Origin: Saccharofermentans sp.
GTDB taxonomy: Bacteria; Bacillota; Clostridia; Saccharofermentanales; Saccharofermentanaceae
Reading direction: 5' to 3'
Assembly (NCBI GenBank): GCA_024692235.1
Contig: JAILMW010000033.1
Location: 310,001-374,000 of the forward strand
Length of the DNA stretch: 64,000 bases
Positions 14,148 to 22,121 of the stretch are shown piece after piece. Within the stretch, counting starts at the first letter, position 1. Each line of letters begins with the position of its first letter. The translations under genes were made by a program, and so were the position numbers. Below the pieces are notes generated by a model, which was not told where the DNA came from, did no database searches, and was given only the letters and a program-made list of their open reading frames with translations.

Positions 14148-16822
14148 GCAAGCGCATCCTTCTTGTAGACGGCAATTCGATAATGAACAGAGCGTTCTAT
14201 GCAGTCATAGGACGTGCTCCCATGATGGCTCCTGACGGTACTCCCACAGGTGCCTTGAACGGCTTCTTCAATACATTGCTGTCCGTAAAGGATGAATACA
14301 AGCCTACGGATATATGCGTTCTCTTCGATCTTAAGGCACCGACCTTCAGACATAAGATGAGCGCTGAATATAAGGCTCAGCGTAAGGGAATGCCCCCCGA
14401 ACTTTCTGCTCAGATGCCTGTTATAAAGGAGCTTCTTGACCTTGCCGGAATATCTCGTATGGAGATGGAAGGCTACGAAGCTGACGACCTTATCGGTACC
14501 TTATCAAGGCTTGGTGAGGAAGCGGGAGATGAAGTATATATCCTCTCGGGTGACCACGATGACTTCCAGCTCATAAGCGACAAGGTCAAGGTAATAATGC
14601 CTCAAAGCGGCAAGAATAAGCCCCCGAGAGTCCTTTTTACGAAGGAGCTTTTCGAAGAGACTTACGGCGTTGATCCTAATGTCTTCGTTCACGTTAAGGC
14701 TCTTATGGGAGATAACTCCGATAACATAAAGGGCGTAGAGAAAGTAGGAGAGAAGACTGCATTTAAGCTTATTGCACAGTACGGCACGGTAGACGGCGTA
14801 TACGAGCATGCGGATGAGCTTACTCCCGCTTTATGCGAGAGAGTGAAGGCTTCAAGAGAGCTTCTCGATCTTAACCTTAAGCTCTGTACTATCGACCGTA
14901 ATGTACCCGTACCTTTCGGTATAGAGAAGACGGCTTTCGAAGATATAAAGGACAGACAGGGACTTCACGACAGGCTCTACTCACTTTCCCTGAAGCAGGT
15001 CACCAAGAAGCTCGGTCTTGACGGTATGAAGACGACAGTACAAGGTCCGTCCGAGGATGAAGATCCTCAGATAGCTAAGATCGTATCTGAGACAGAGTCA
15101 CTTGTATCTTCGCTGGAACTGTCATACGAGCCTTTCGAGATCACAGGCTATGACCTTGTAGCAGTAGACTTCGCTGAAGATAAGGCTCTTGTCGCATTCG
15201 ACGGAAAGAGCGTTGTATATGTAACCGATCCCGATTCTCTTTACGATAAGTTCAACGAGGGTATCGTACCCGTTGCTTTCGACTATAAGGAGAAGTCCAA
15301 GATAATGCGCAGGGCTCTTCCCGTAGAGAGCATATTCGACGTTGCTATTGCAGGCTATGTCTTTAATCTTATTGACGGCAGCAGGCCTGATGAGAGAAGA
15401 CTGTATGAGAGCCTTCTTCATACGCCTTATCCTATCGACGAAGATGCGGAAGGACCTAAGCAGTTGGATCTTACGGCGCAGCTCTTCGGAGAAAGTCAGG
15501 ATGCGATAGAAGATAAGATCAAGATCGCGGCACATAAGCTTCTGCTGACTCTTTCTATGGCTAAGCGCTTAAGAACGCTTATTACTGAAGGCAAGAAGGA
15601 ACAGCTTCTTTATGAGATAGAGTTCCCTCTTGTAGTGACACTTGATGCCATTGAGCGAAATGGTATGCACGTATCAGGCGACAAGCTTTCTTCCTTACAT
15701 ACGGAGTTTGCTTCAAGACTTAAGGAACTTGAGAAGAAGATCTGCGACGAGACGGGATATGACTTCAATATCTCTTCTCCTAAGCAGCTTGCAGAGGTAT
15801 TATTCGATGAAGATAAGCTTAATCTTCCTCACGGAAAGAAAGGAAAGACCGGCGTTTATTCCACGTCTATAGACGTCCTTAACGGTCTTGTGGGACTTCA
15901 CCCTGCAATTGAAGACATTATAGAGTTCAGAGCCTTATCCAAGCTCGATTCCACATATGCCGTAGGTCTTCAGGACAAGATAGAAGAAGACGGCAGGATA
16001 AGGACTACATTTACTCAGGCTATGACCAATACCGGAAGATTATCTTCCACTGAGCCTAACCTTCAGAATATCCCCGTAAGATCTTCTGAAGGCGCGAGAA
16101 TAAGAGAGTGCTTTACGGTGCCTGAAGGACAGATGCTCGTTGATGCGGATTATTCTCAGATCGAATTAAGGCTTCTTGCCGCAATGAGCAAGGACAAGAC
16201 CATGACAGAGGCATTCATAGACGGAGCGGATATCCATAAGAGGACAGCCATGAAGGTCTTCGGAGTGTCTGAGGAAGATGTAACTTCCGCTCAGAGAGCT
16301 GCCGCTAAGACTGTCAACTTCAGTATCGTATACGGTATCTCAGAGTATGGTCTTGCACAGGATCTTAAGATCTCATATAAGGAAGCAGGAGACCTTATAA
16401 AGTCCTACGGCGAGCAGTTCCCGGGTATCACGGGATTCCTCGACGGACTTAAGGAATTAGGCGAGAAGAAGGGCTATGTGGAGACGATGTTCGGCAGAAG
16501 AAGAAATCTCGTAGAGCTCTCTTCCCAGAACAGGAATATCAGGAACTTCGGCCTTCGTGCAGCTATGAACACGCCTGTTCAGGGCACGGCTGCTGATATC
16601 ATAAAGATCGCTATGAATAAGGTCTATAAGGCCTTGAAAGAAGAAGCACCTGAAGCGAAGCTCGTCATGCAGGTGCACGATGAACTGATAGTAGAATGTC
16701 CCGTGGATATGGGAGATAAGGTCTCCGTTATCCTTAAGAGGGAGATGGAAGATGCTATCAGGCTGGCTGTGCCGCTGGTGGCAGATGTACACTGCGGAAG
16801 CAATTGGCTTGAAGCTAAGTAA
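14144..16822 (+). CDS. polA: DNA polymerase I, proofreading domain degenerate
   Basis: An 892-residue enzyme for Okazaki fragment processing and repair synthesis. The N-terminal 5' nuclease domain (about 1-290) has LLVDGNSIMNRAFYA, MEGYEADDLIGTL, SGDHDDFQL and the KALMGDNSDNIKG helix-hairpin-helix region. The middle domain (about 310-500) lacks the 3'-5' exonuclease DxE motif (LVAVDFAEDKALVAF in its place). The polymerase domain has motif A DADYSQIELR (about 667), motif B RAAAKTVNFSIVYG and motif C QVHDELIV (about 844). Loss of proofreading residues is common in Firmicute PolA. The ATGA overlap with the upstream gene indicates translational coupling; coaE follows 14 nt later. Confidence 0.96.
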   Translation: MSKRILLVDGNSIMNRAFYAVIGRAPMMAPDGTPTGALNGFFNTLLSVKDEYKPTDICVLFDLKAPTFRHKMSAEYKAQRKGMPPELSAQMPVIKELLDLAGISRMEMEGYEADDLIGTLSRLGEEAGDEVYILSGDHDDFQLISDKVKVIMPQSGKNKPPRVLFTKELFEETYGVDPNVFVHVKALMGDNSDNIKGVEKVGEKTAFKLIAQYGTVDGVYEHADELTPALCERVKASRELLDLNLKLCTIDRNVPVPFGIEKTAFEDIKDRQGLHDRLYSLSLKQVTKKLGLDGMKTTVQGPSEDEDPQIAKIVSETESLVSSLELSYEPFEITGYDLVAVDFAEDKALVAFDGKSVVYVTDPDSLYDKFNEGIVPVAFDYKEKSKIMRRALPVESIFDVAIAGYVFNLIDGSRPDERRLYESLLHTPYPIDEDAEGPKQLDLTAQLFGESQDAIEDKIKIAAHKLLLTLSMAKRLRTLITEGKKEQLLYEIEFPLVVTLDAIERNGMHVSGDKLSSLHTEFASRLKELEKKICDETGYDFNISSPKQLAEVLFDEDKLNLPHGKKGKTGVYSTSIDVLNGLVGLHPAIEDIIEFRALSKLDSTYAVGLQDKIEEDGRIRTTFTQAMTNTGRLSSTEPNLQNIPVRSSEGARIRECFTVPEGQMLVDADYSQIELRLLAAMSKDKTMTEAFIDGADIHKRTAMKVFGVSEEDVTSAQRAAAKTVNFSIVYGISEYGLAQDLKISYKEAGDLIKSYGEQFPGITGFLDGLKELGEKKGYVETMFGRRRNLVELSSQNRNIRNFGLRAAMNTPVQGTAADIIKIAMNKVYKALKEEAPEAKLVMQVHDELIVECPVDMGDKVSVILKREMEDAIRLAVPLVADVHCGSNWLEAK

Positions 16823-16836
16823 GAGGTGAGAAGAAG

Positions 16837-17445
16837 ATGTTCGTACTTGGTATTACAGGAGGCATCGGAAGCGGAAAGAGCACGGTAAGCGGTATCTTAA
16901 GGGATCGCGGACTTCTTGTGCTTGACGCCGATCAGATATCACGTGACGTTACCGCAGCGGGAGGCATCGCCATCGACGAGTTACGCGAAGTGTTCGGCAA
17001 CAGGTCGGTATCTGCTGACGGTTCCATGAACAGAAGATTCGTATCTTCCGTAGTATTTAACGATAACAAGAAGCTGGATCTTCTCTCTGCCATAATCCAT
17101 AAATATGTATTTATCTATATGGACGAGCAGCTGGAGAAGGAAAGAGCTAAGAAGACAAAGTGTGTGATCCTCGATGTACCGATCCCTGTGCAGAAGGGGT
17201 TCGTTGATCACTGCAATCAGATATGGACGGTAACATGTGATGAGAGCGTAAGGCTTCGAAGACTTGTTGACAGAGGCATGGATCTTGATGATGCCAAGAG
17301 GAGGATGGCCGTGCAGATGACTGACGATGAGTATTCTAAGCTCGCGGATCACGTTATCGATAATTCCGGAAGTGTAGATGAATTAAAGGAGAAGGTAGAA
17401 GCACTTATAGTGTCACAGCTTCATGAGAGAGGTATAAGGATATGA
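16837..17445 (+). CDS. coaE: Dephospho-CoA kinase
   Basis: A 202-residue kinase that phosphorylates the 3'-hydroxyl of dephospho-CoA in the final step of coenzyme A synthesis. The Walker A loop GGIGSGKST is at residues 8-16, followed by the LDADQISRDV substrate motif, a LDVPIP strand, and the lid segment with RLRRLVDRGMDLDDAKRRM. Length matches the family. AGAGGTGAGAAG precedes ATG 16837. A polA-coaE order is common in Firmicutes. The next gene overlaps it by 4 nt. Confidence 0.95.
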   Translation: MFVLGITGGIGSGKSTVSGILRDRGLLVLDADQISRDVTAAGGIAIDELREVFGNRSVSADGSMNRRFVSSVVFNDNKKLDLLSAIIHKYVFIYMDEQLEKERAKKTKCVILDVPIPVQKGFVDHCNQIWTVTCDESVRLRRLVDRGMDLDDAKRRMAVQMTDDEYSKLADHVIDNSGSVDELKEKVEALIVSQLHERGIRI

Positions 17446-17780
17446 TCTTTAATGTAGGGACTATCACATCATTGATCTTTGTAGTACTGAGCATAGCCGC
17501 ACTTCTTGCGATATCCTTTGACGGAAAAGGATTCTTCAGGTCTCCTTTCCGCAAGTATATGATCGCCGCGGCAGGTGTTTACGTATCAGGAACGGTTCTG
17601 GTGGCTATACTTTATCTTAAGGTATCTGAGCTTCCCGTACAGTTCGTATTCATATCCGAATTCGTGATGCTCGGAGTATTCATCTTTTCCGTATGTATGA
17701 TCAACTGGCTGGTAAAGCATATGGATAAGCTTCGAGCCGAGATATCCAAGGAACAGGAGAAGGATGATCTTGAAGATTAA
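17442..17780 (+). CDS. Small three-pass membrane protein, unknown function
   Basis: A 112-residue protein with hydrophobic segments at about 5-27, 38-60 and 65-90 and a charged cytoplasmic tail (KLRAEISKEQEKDDLED). No family motif is visible. It overlaps coaE by 4 nt and the following DUF218 gene by 17 nt, so it belongs to the same transcription unit and may act with its downstream neighbour. Confidence 0.55.
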   Translation: MIFNVGTITSLIFVVLSIAALLAISFDGKGFFRSPFRKYMIAAAGVYVSGTVLVAILYLKVSELPVQFVFISEFVMLGVFIFSVCMINWLVKHMDKLRAEISKEQEKDDLED

Positions 17781-18471
17781 GGATATCCTTAGAAGATCAT
17801 TTAAGATCTTAGTCATTGTCGGCGTTGTTACTGCTTTGCTCCTGACGGTCTTGAATCTGACAGTAGTATTGTCCAGTGATCCTTATATGTACGACAAGAA
17901 CAGCATCTGTTCATCTGAGGATCTTTCTCAGCTGGAGGGGGAAGATATCGAAGCCATAATCGTATTAGGCTGCGGAGTGATAGGAGATACTCCGACAGCG
18001 CTTTTATCTGACAGGCTCGATGCCGCCATAGAGCTTTATAAGGATGCCGGAGTTGCTCCCAAGATCCTGATGAGCGGCGATCACGGCAGGGAAAACTATA
18101 ACGAAGTTGCGGTCATGAGGCAGTATGCCATAGACAGAGGCGTTCCCTCAGAAGACATCTTTATGGATCACGCGGGCTTTTCCACATATGAGACCATGTA
18201 CCGCGCCAAGGAGATATTCGGCATAGACACGGCAGTCATCGTAACTCAGGAATACCATCTCTACAGAGCCTTATACGACGCCAGATCTCTCGGTATCAAA
18301 TGCTGCGGCGTAGAAGCTACCGGTCATGTCTTCACCAAGCAGTTCTACTGGGATTGCAGGGAGATCCTGGCAAGGTCCAAGGACTTCTTCTATTCGTTGT
18401 TTAAGCCTGAGCCTACTTACTTGGGAGATACCATAGATATAGCAGGAAACGGCGAAGTTACGCTCGATTGA
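17764..18471 (+). CDS. YdcF/SanA-like DUF218 membrane protein
   Basis: A 235-residue protein with an N-terminal membrane anchor (about 14-38) and an extracytoplasmic DUF218 domain. Family marks are IEAIIVLGCGV, TALLSDRLDAAIELYK, KILMSGDHGRENYNEV, GVPSEDIFMDHAGFSTYETM and the VTQEYHLYRALYDARSLGI segment. SanA and YdcF relatives are tied to envelope integrity and to vancomycin exclusion in enterobacteria; their enzymatic activity is unsettled. The start ATG 17764 is preceded by CAGGAGAAGG. The gene ends exactly where the convergent lipoprotein gene ends, with no spacer. Confidence 0.85.
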   Translation: MILKIKDILRRSFKILVIVGVVTALLLTVLNLTVVLSSDPYMYDKNSICSSEDLSQLEGEDIEAIIVLGCGVIGDTPTALLSDRLDAAIELYKDAGVAPKILMSGDHGRENYNEVAVMRQYAIDRGVPSEDIFMDHAGFSTYETMYRAKEIFGIDTAVIVTQEYHLYRALYDARSLGIKCCGVEATGHVFTKQFYWDCREILARSKDFFYSLFKPEPTYLGDTIDIAGNGEVTLD

Positions 18472-19473
18472 TCAGTTGCCGCTCATAATATCTAATATGC
18501 CTTCGATTATCTCGGGGTTGGGATATCCGTTGCCGTCCCTTCCGTCCATTCCATAAGTCATGGCATCCGCAAAGTTAGTTGCCATACATTCTTCCGGATC
18601 TACCACATAGGTATTATTTGTACCGAATACCTCATCAAAGTTCGAAGCCTGATCAGGGGTATAATAGATATCACTTCCGTCTATTGGAACCAGAGCCGTG
18701 GTGTTACAACTGAAGAAATCACTTTGAACTTCGTCGTAGTGCTTCGTTGTTATACAAACGGTAAAGCAATCTGTCTCCTGTCCGTCGATGATAAATGTTG
18801 CATATGAATCATGATGTTCGACGTCAGGGTTGCTTATGTAATATTCCATGACAGAGGGCGGGATCTCAAAATCATGATCCGTTACAGTAAAGTGTATGAG
18901 AGAATACATCTGCGCTCTGAATTCGGGGTTGCATCTAGTAAGACAGTGGAAAAGCTCGTGCCACAAGAGGTTTTCGATATTTGCGGTGCAATCAGGCATG
19001 AAGAAAAGAAGAGCATTTACGCCTAATGTAGTGCTGCCGAGATAGATCTGTGTTCCGTGTGTATAACCTGAAGCGGATCCTTCAACTGTCATATCTGTCT
19101 TAATGAAGACGATCTCATCGATCTGCGGAAGTACGTACCCGTTCTTGTCCAGGAACTTCTCCATATCGTTGATACGGTCTGAGATATAACGCTTCTCGAA
19201 CCTGGTAAAATCCCTGACTTCGACCGTGGAAGCTTCTATCAGTTCATCCGTCGTACCACCGGACTTCCTAAGCCTGAATTCTATATCGTTCTCTGAACAC
19301 TGATCGTAGTATTCTGTATTGGAACTCATCAGTTCCTTTCCTTCTTCTGCAGATGCGAAGCGGAATGGGATCTGAGATCCATCCTTTTTGGACGAGCATG
19401 AACATATGGCAGGCGCCATCATTGCCGTTATCAATATTACTGATATTATCTTCTTTAATAAGTTATCTTTCAT
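18472..19473 (-). CDS. Secreted lipoprotein with zinc-metallopeptidase motif
   Basis: A 333-residue protein with a lipoprotein signal (MKDNLLKKIISVILITAM, then ICSC with Cys26 as the lipidation site). WHELFH at residues 171-176 gives an HExxH zinc motif, and DPEECMATNFADAM about 120 residues later supplies a candidate third ligand of the E-x-x-x-D/N type. The overall plan suggests a surface-anchored metalloprotease, but I do not recognise the family and a structural role is possible. It is transcribed opposite to both flanks, which points to a single-gene unit; its stop directly abuts the stop of the DUF218 gene. Confidence 0.7.
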   Translation of the reverse strand: MKDNLLKKIISVILITAMMAPAICSCSSKKDGSQIPFRFASAEEGKELMSSNTEYYDQCSENDIEFRLRKSGGTTDELIEASTVEVRDFTRFEKRYISDRINDMEKFLDKNGYVLPQIDEIVFIKTDMTVEGSASGYTHGTQIYLGSTTLGVNALLFFMPDCTANIENLLWHELFHCLTRCNPEFRAQMYSLIHFTVTDHDFEIPPSVMEYYISNPDVEHHDSYATFIIDGQETDCFTVCITTKHYDEVQSDFFSCNTTALVPIDGSDIYYTPDQASNFDEVFGTNNTYVVDPEECMATNFADAMTYGMDGRDGNGYPNPEIIEGILDIMSGN

Positions 19474-19496
19474 AGGATCCTCCCGGGCATCACTGT

Positions 19497-19510
19497 ATAA
19501 CGGTCGTTAT
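19497..19510. promoter_or_regulatory. Palindrome in the promoter region of the lipoprotein gene
   Basis: ATAACG-GT-CGTTAT, a perfect 6-bp inverted repeat with a 2-nt centre, 24 nt upstream of the lipoprotein start. It overlaps the likely minus-strand -10 region (TTATAC), as an operator would. Confidence 0.4.
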
Positions 19511-19602
19511 GTTAGCATTTTCCAGTATGCGTGTCGATCGAAGAACATTTCTGTAAGTGACAAAGTCGTCACATCTTTTTACCAAATGATACATGTAGAA
19601 AT

Positions 19603-19610
19603 GCTATAAT
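19603..19610 (+). promoter_or_regulatory. Extended -10 promoter upstream of gene 19659
   Basis: The sequence reads TGC-TATAAT (T at 19602, box ending 19610), matching TGnTATAAT, about 48 nt before the start codon. Confidence 0.5.
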
Positions 19611-19658
19611 CGAATCCGTGAGGTTACGAACTGATCAATAAACAATGGGAGAAAATGT

Positions 19659-20084
19659 ATGAAAGGTGTAAAAGACTTGATCTTGGACGACAGTCCGAAG
19701 AATGTCAAAAAGCTCGAGAAGCTTCTTAAGGATCCCGCGTCCGCATCTTATCTGGATGCAGCAAGGGCGGAGGCCGCTAACAGTACGGCGATGGAATTCC
19801 CCAAGTTCAGGATGATGGTAACGGATTCTTTTGTCTGTTACTCAAGGATCGGAATCGCAGGTGAAGTTGTGATCATTCCTATCTCAACTATCACTAATGT
19901 CTACAGAACATGTATCGTAAGGACTGAGTACGAATTCGAGCAGTTTACTCTTGCAGTAGAGACGACAGGCGGGCTCAAGTATCTGGCTAATTTCCCCAGA
20001 ACGGGTGCTAAGTCGCTTGATATCTTTAACGATGTCATCAGTGCGATCAAGGCTAAGATGACAGTAAGCGGAGGTGTTCAATAA
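19659..20084 (+). CDS. Hypothetical PH-like protein
   Basis: A 141-residue soluble protein of unknown family. After a charged N-terminus (KKLEKLLKDPASASYL) the rest alternates short strands with a C-terminal helix (SLDIFNDVISAIKAKM), a pattern like bacterial PH domains. GGGAGAAA precedes ATG 19659. The stop codon overlaps the start of the next zinc-ribbon gene (TAATG), so the two are coupled. No catalytic residues are apparent. Confidence 0.5.
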   Translation: MKGVKDLILDDSPKNVKKLEKLLKDPASASYLDAARAEAANSTAMEFPKFRMMVTDSFVCYSRIGIAGEVVIIPISTITNVYRTCIVRTEYEFEQFTLAVETTGGLKYLANFPRTGAKSLDIFNDVISAIKAKMTVSGGVQ

Positions 20085-20326
20085 TGATCATTTATTACGG
20101 AACCAAGAAGAAGCTCAAGCATGTTAAGCAGCTTGGCAGGATGAGATGTACTAACTGCGGACATGAGGTCGATGCTTCACTTACAAAGGAAGGCGGCTAC
20201 TTTCACATATTCTTTATTCCCGTATTTCCCGTCTTCGGCTACAAGATGATCTTCTGCCCTAACTGCGGAATAATGAAGAAGCTTACTTCAGAAGAGTTTA
20301 AGGAAATGAAGGAGAGTAATCCTTAA
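20084..20326 (+). CDS. Small zinc-ribbon protein
   Basis: An 80-residue protein with a zinc ribbon: RCTNCGHEV at about 20-28 and FCPNCGIMKK at about 57-66, two CxxC pairs about 36 residues apart. Between them lies the hydrophobic FHIFFIPVFPVFGYK, typical of small zinc-ribbon-15-type proteins. The gene is translationally coupled to the preceding PH-like gene. Its function is unknown. Confidence 0.6.
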   Translation: MIIYYGTKKKLKHVKQLGRMRCTNCGHEVDASLTKEGGYFHIFFIPVFPVFGYKMIFCPNCGIMKKLTSEEFKEMKESNP

Positions 20327-20350
20327 GAACATTTCTAGGAGAATATGAGA

Positions 20351-20390
20351 ATGCCCGTACCTTATGGCGCGGGCATCTTTGTGTCTTTTC
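20351..20390 (+). terminator. Rho-independent terminator after the zinc-ribbon gene
   Basis: Stem ATGCCCG (20351-20357) / CGGGCAT (20370-20376), 12-nt loop, followed by a T-rich stretch. It separates this unit from the convergent gene ending at 20391. Confidence 0.75.
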
Positions 20391-20804
20391 TTAATGAGCT
20401 GTCGTAGTGTTCTTAGGTTTACGCTTCCTGAATACTATAACGAATATGGTGCCTGCCGTTACGAATGGAAAGGCTGCTACCACAAAGGGAAGCATGAACT
20501 CAAGGGCACTGCTGCTTTGAATGATGTTCGGAGCGATACTGCTGCATCTTATGGTAACGGTATCACCCGGTGAGTGGAAAGACATTACGGGAAAGTTATA
20601 TGTTCCCGTATGTGTTTTTCCGTTCATGGTATATTCGATCTGCCAGTTGAAATCTCCGAGACTCTTTCCGTTGTTCTCGATAAGAGTTGCTTCAGTATCT
20701 TTCATAGAGAGAAGAAGGATACCCGGGGCTGCACAAAATAAGATCCCTATGCTAAGGAGAAATACTCCTATTGCAAAGAGAAAGCTGCGGTTTGAAATAT
20801 ACAT
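20391..20804 (-). CDS. Small membrane protein (DUF3592-like)
   Basis: A 137-residue protein started at the ATG complementary to 20802-20804, because AGAGGTG lies 5 nt upstream; an in-frame ATG at 20834 has no such site. Two membrane segments (about 7-33 and 102-125) flank an extracytoplasmic beta-rich part with DTEATLIENNGKSLGDF, then YTMNGKTHTG and SPGDTVTIRC. This layout resembles the DUF3592 family, whose function is unknown. It is a single minus-strand gene. Confidence 0.6.
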   Translation of the reverse strand: MYISNRSFLFAIGVFLLSIGILFCAAPGILLLSMKDTEATLIENNGKSLGDFNWQIEYTMNGKTHTGTYNFPVMSFHSPGDTVTIRCSSIAPNIIQSSSALEFMLPFVVAAFPFVTAGTIFVIVFRKRKPKNTTTAH

Positions 20805-20867
20805 GTTGCACCTCTGGTAATGTTCGTTAACCAAAGACGATTATATCACTGTGAGGAAGCGAAATGA

Positions 20868-20905
20868 ACATGAAAAAGGCGATGACCGTCACAGATCATC
20901 GCCTT
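20868..20905 (-). terminator. Rho-independent terminator of ychF
   Basis: Perfect 10-bp stem AAGGCGATGA (20876-20885) / TCATCGCCTT (20896-20905); on the minus strand it is followed by a T run (complement of 20873-20877). It lies 22 nt beyond the ychF stop. Confidence 0.8.
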
Positions 20906-20926
20906 GAAGTATATCGTCGCTTCTTA

Positions 20927-22018
20927 TCAGACGTTGAACCTGAAGAGGACAACATCTCCGTCCTTCATGACGTATTCCTTACCTTCGGATCTTACAAGAC
21001 CCTTTTCCTTAGCTGCTGTCATGGAACCGCAGGATACGAGGTCGTCATAAGCAACGACTTCTGCACGGATGAAGCCTCTCTCGAAGTCTGTATGGATCTT
21101 ACCTGCAGCCTGAGGAGCCTTTGTACCTTCCTTGATGGTCCATGCACGAACTTCCTGAGGACCTGCCGTAAGGTAGGAGATAAGTCCTAAGAGCTTGTAG
21201 GAAGCCTTGATCATCTTATCAAGACCTGCGGAATCGATACCTAAGTCCTCAAGGAACATCTCTCTGTCTTCGGGATCAAGCTGTCCCAATTCATCCTCGA
21301 TCTTAGCGGAGATAACTACAACTTCGCTTCCGGACTTAGCCGCGATATCCTTAACTACGTTAACGTAAGGGATATCGGGATTCTTGATATCATCCTCGGC
21401 GATATTAGCACAGTAGAGAACAGGCTTCATGGAGATAAGCTGAACTTCCTTCATGAACTGTCTTTCTTCTTCGTCGAGCTCTACAAGACGAGCGGGCTTT
21501 TCTGCCTCAAGCGCGGCGTATACCTTCTCATATACTGCAAGCTCTGCCGCGAAGGACTTGTCGCCGCCTTTCATCATCTTCTGAGTTCTCTCGATCCTCT
21601 TCTCCATGATCTCCATATCGGAGAGAATGAGCTCCAATTCGATAACTCCGATATCTCTTGCGGGATCTGCGGAGCCGTCTACGTGTACTACGTCGGGATC
21701 GTCGAAGCATCTTACTACGTGGCAGATGGCATCGACCTCACGGATATTGGAAAGGAACTTGTTACCTAAGCCTTCACCCTTGCTCGCACCCTTAACAAGA
21801 CCTGCGATATCAACGAATTCGATAACGGCGGGAGTGTACTTCTCGGGGTTATACATCTCTGCGAGCTTATCAAGTCTCTCGTCAGGTACTGATACGACAC
21901 CTACGTTAGGCTCTATGGTGCAGAAAGGGTAGTTAGCGGATTCTGCTCCGGCCTTTGTGATGGCGTTAAAGAGAGTACTCTTACCGACATTAGGAAGTCC
22001 TACGATTCCGAGTTTCAT
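20927..22018 (-). CDS. ychF: Redox-regulated ATPase YchF (Obg family)
   Basis: A 363-residue P-loop protein. GLPNVGKSTLFNAIT (residues 7-21) is the Walker A region, PNVG and FVDIAGLVKGASKGEG are the switch and G3 segments, and the G4 region has the altered NIAEDD form (PVLYCANIAEDD) that makes the family prefer ATP. A coiled-coil insert (about 130-200) and a C-terminal TGS-like domain (TIKEGTKAPQAAGKIHTD) complete the fold. YchF binds ribosomes and is linked to stress and translation control. It is a single minus-strand gene with its own terminator. Confidence 0.96.
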   Translation of the reverse strand: MKLGIVGLPNVGKSTLFNAITKAGAESANYPFCTIEPNVGVVSVPDERLDKLAEMYNPEKYTPAVIEFVDIAGLVKGASKGEGLGNKFLSNIREVDAICHVVRCFDDPDVVHVDGSADPARDIGVIELELILSDMEIMEKRIERTQKMMKGGDKSFAAELAVYEKVYAALEAEKPARLVELDEEERQFMKEVQLISMKPVLYCANIAEDDIKNPDIPYVNVVKDIAAKSGSEVVVISAKIEDELGQLDPEDREMFLEDLGIDSAGLDKMIKASYKLLGLISYLTAGPQEVRAWTIKEGTKAPQAAGKIHTDFERGFIRAEVVAYDDLVSCGSMTAAKEKGLVRSEGKEYVMKDGDVVLFRFNV

Positions 22019-22069
22019 TTATAAACACCTCTTTTGTATTGCGAAAATCATACAGCATTATACCAAAAG

Positions 22070-22078
22070 TGTTATAAT
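22070..22078 (+). promoter_or_regulatory. Extended -10 promoter of iorAB
   Basis: TGT-TATAAT at 22070-22078, again matching TGnTATAAT without a good -35, 44 nt upstream of the iorA start. Confidence 0.55.
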
Positions 22079-22121
22079 TCTTGAAGTTTATATTTATTTT
22101 TCTATATAAGGGGAGACTCTC

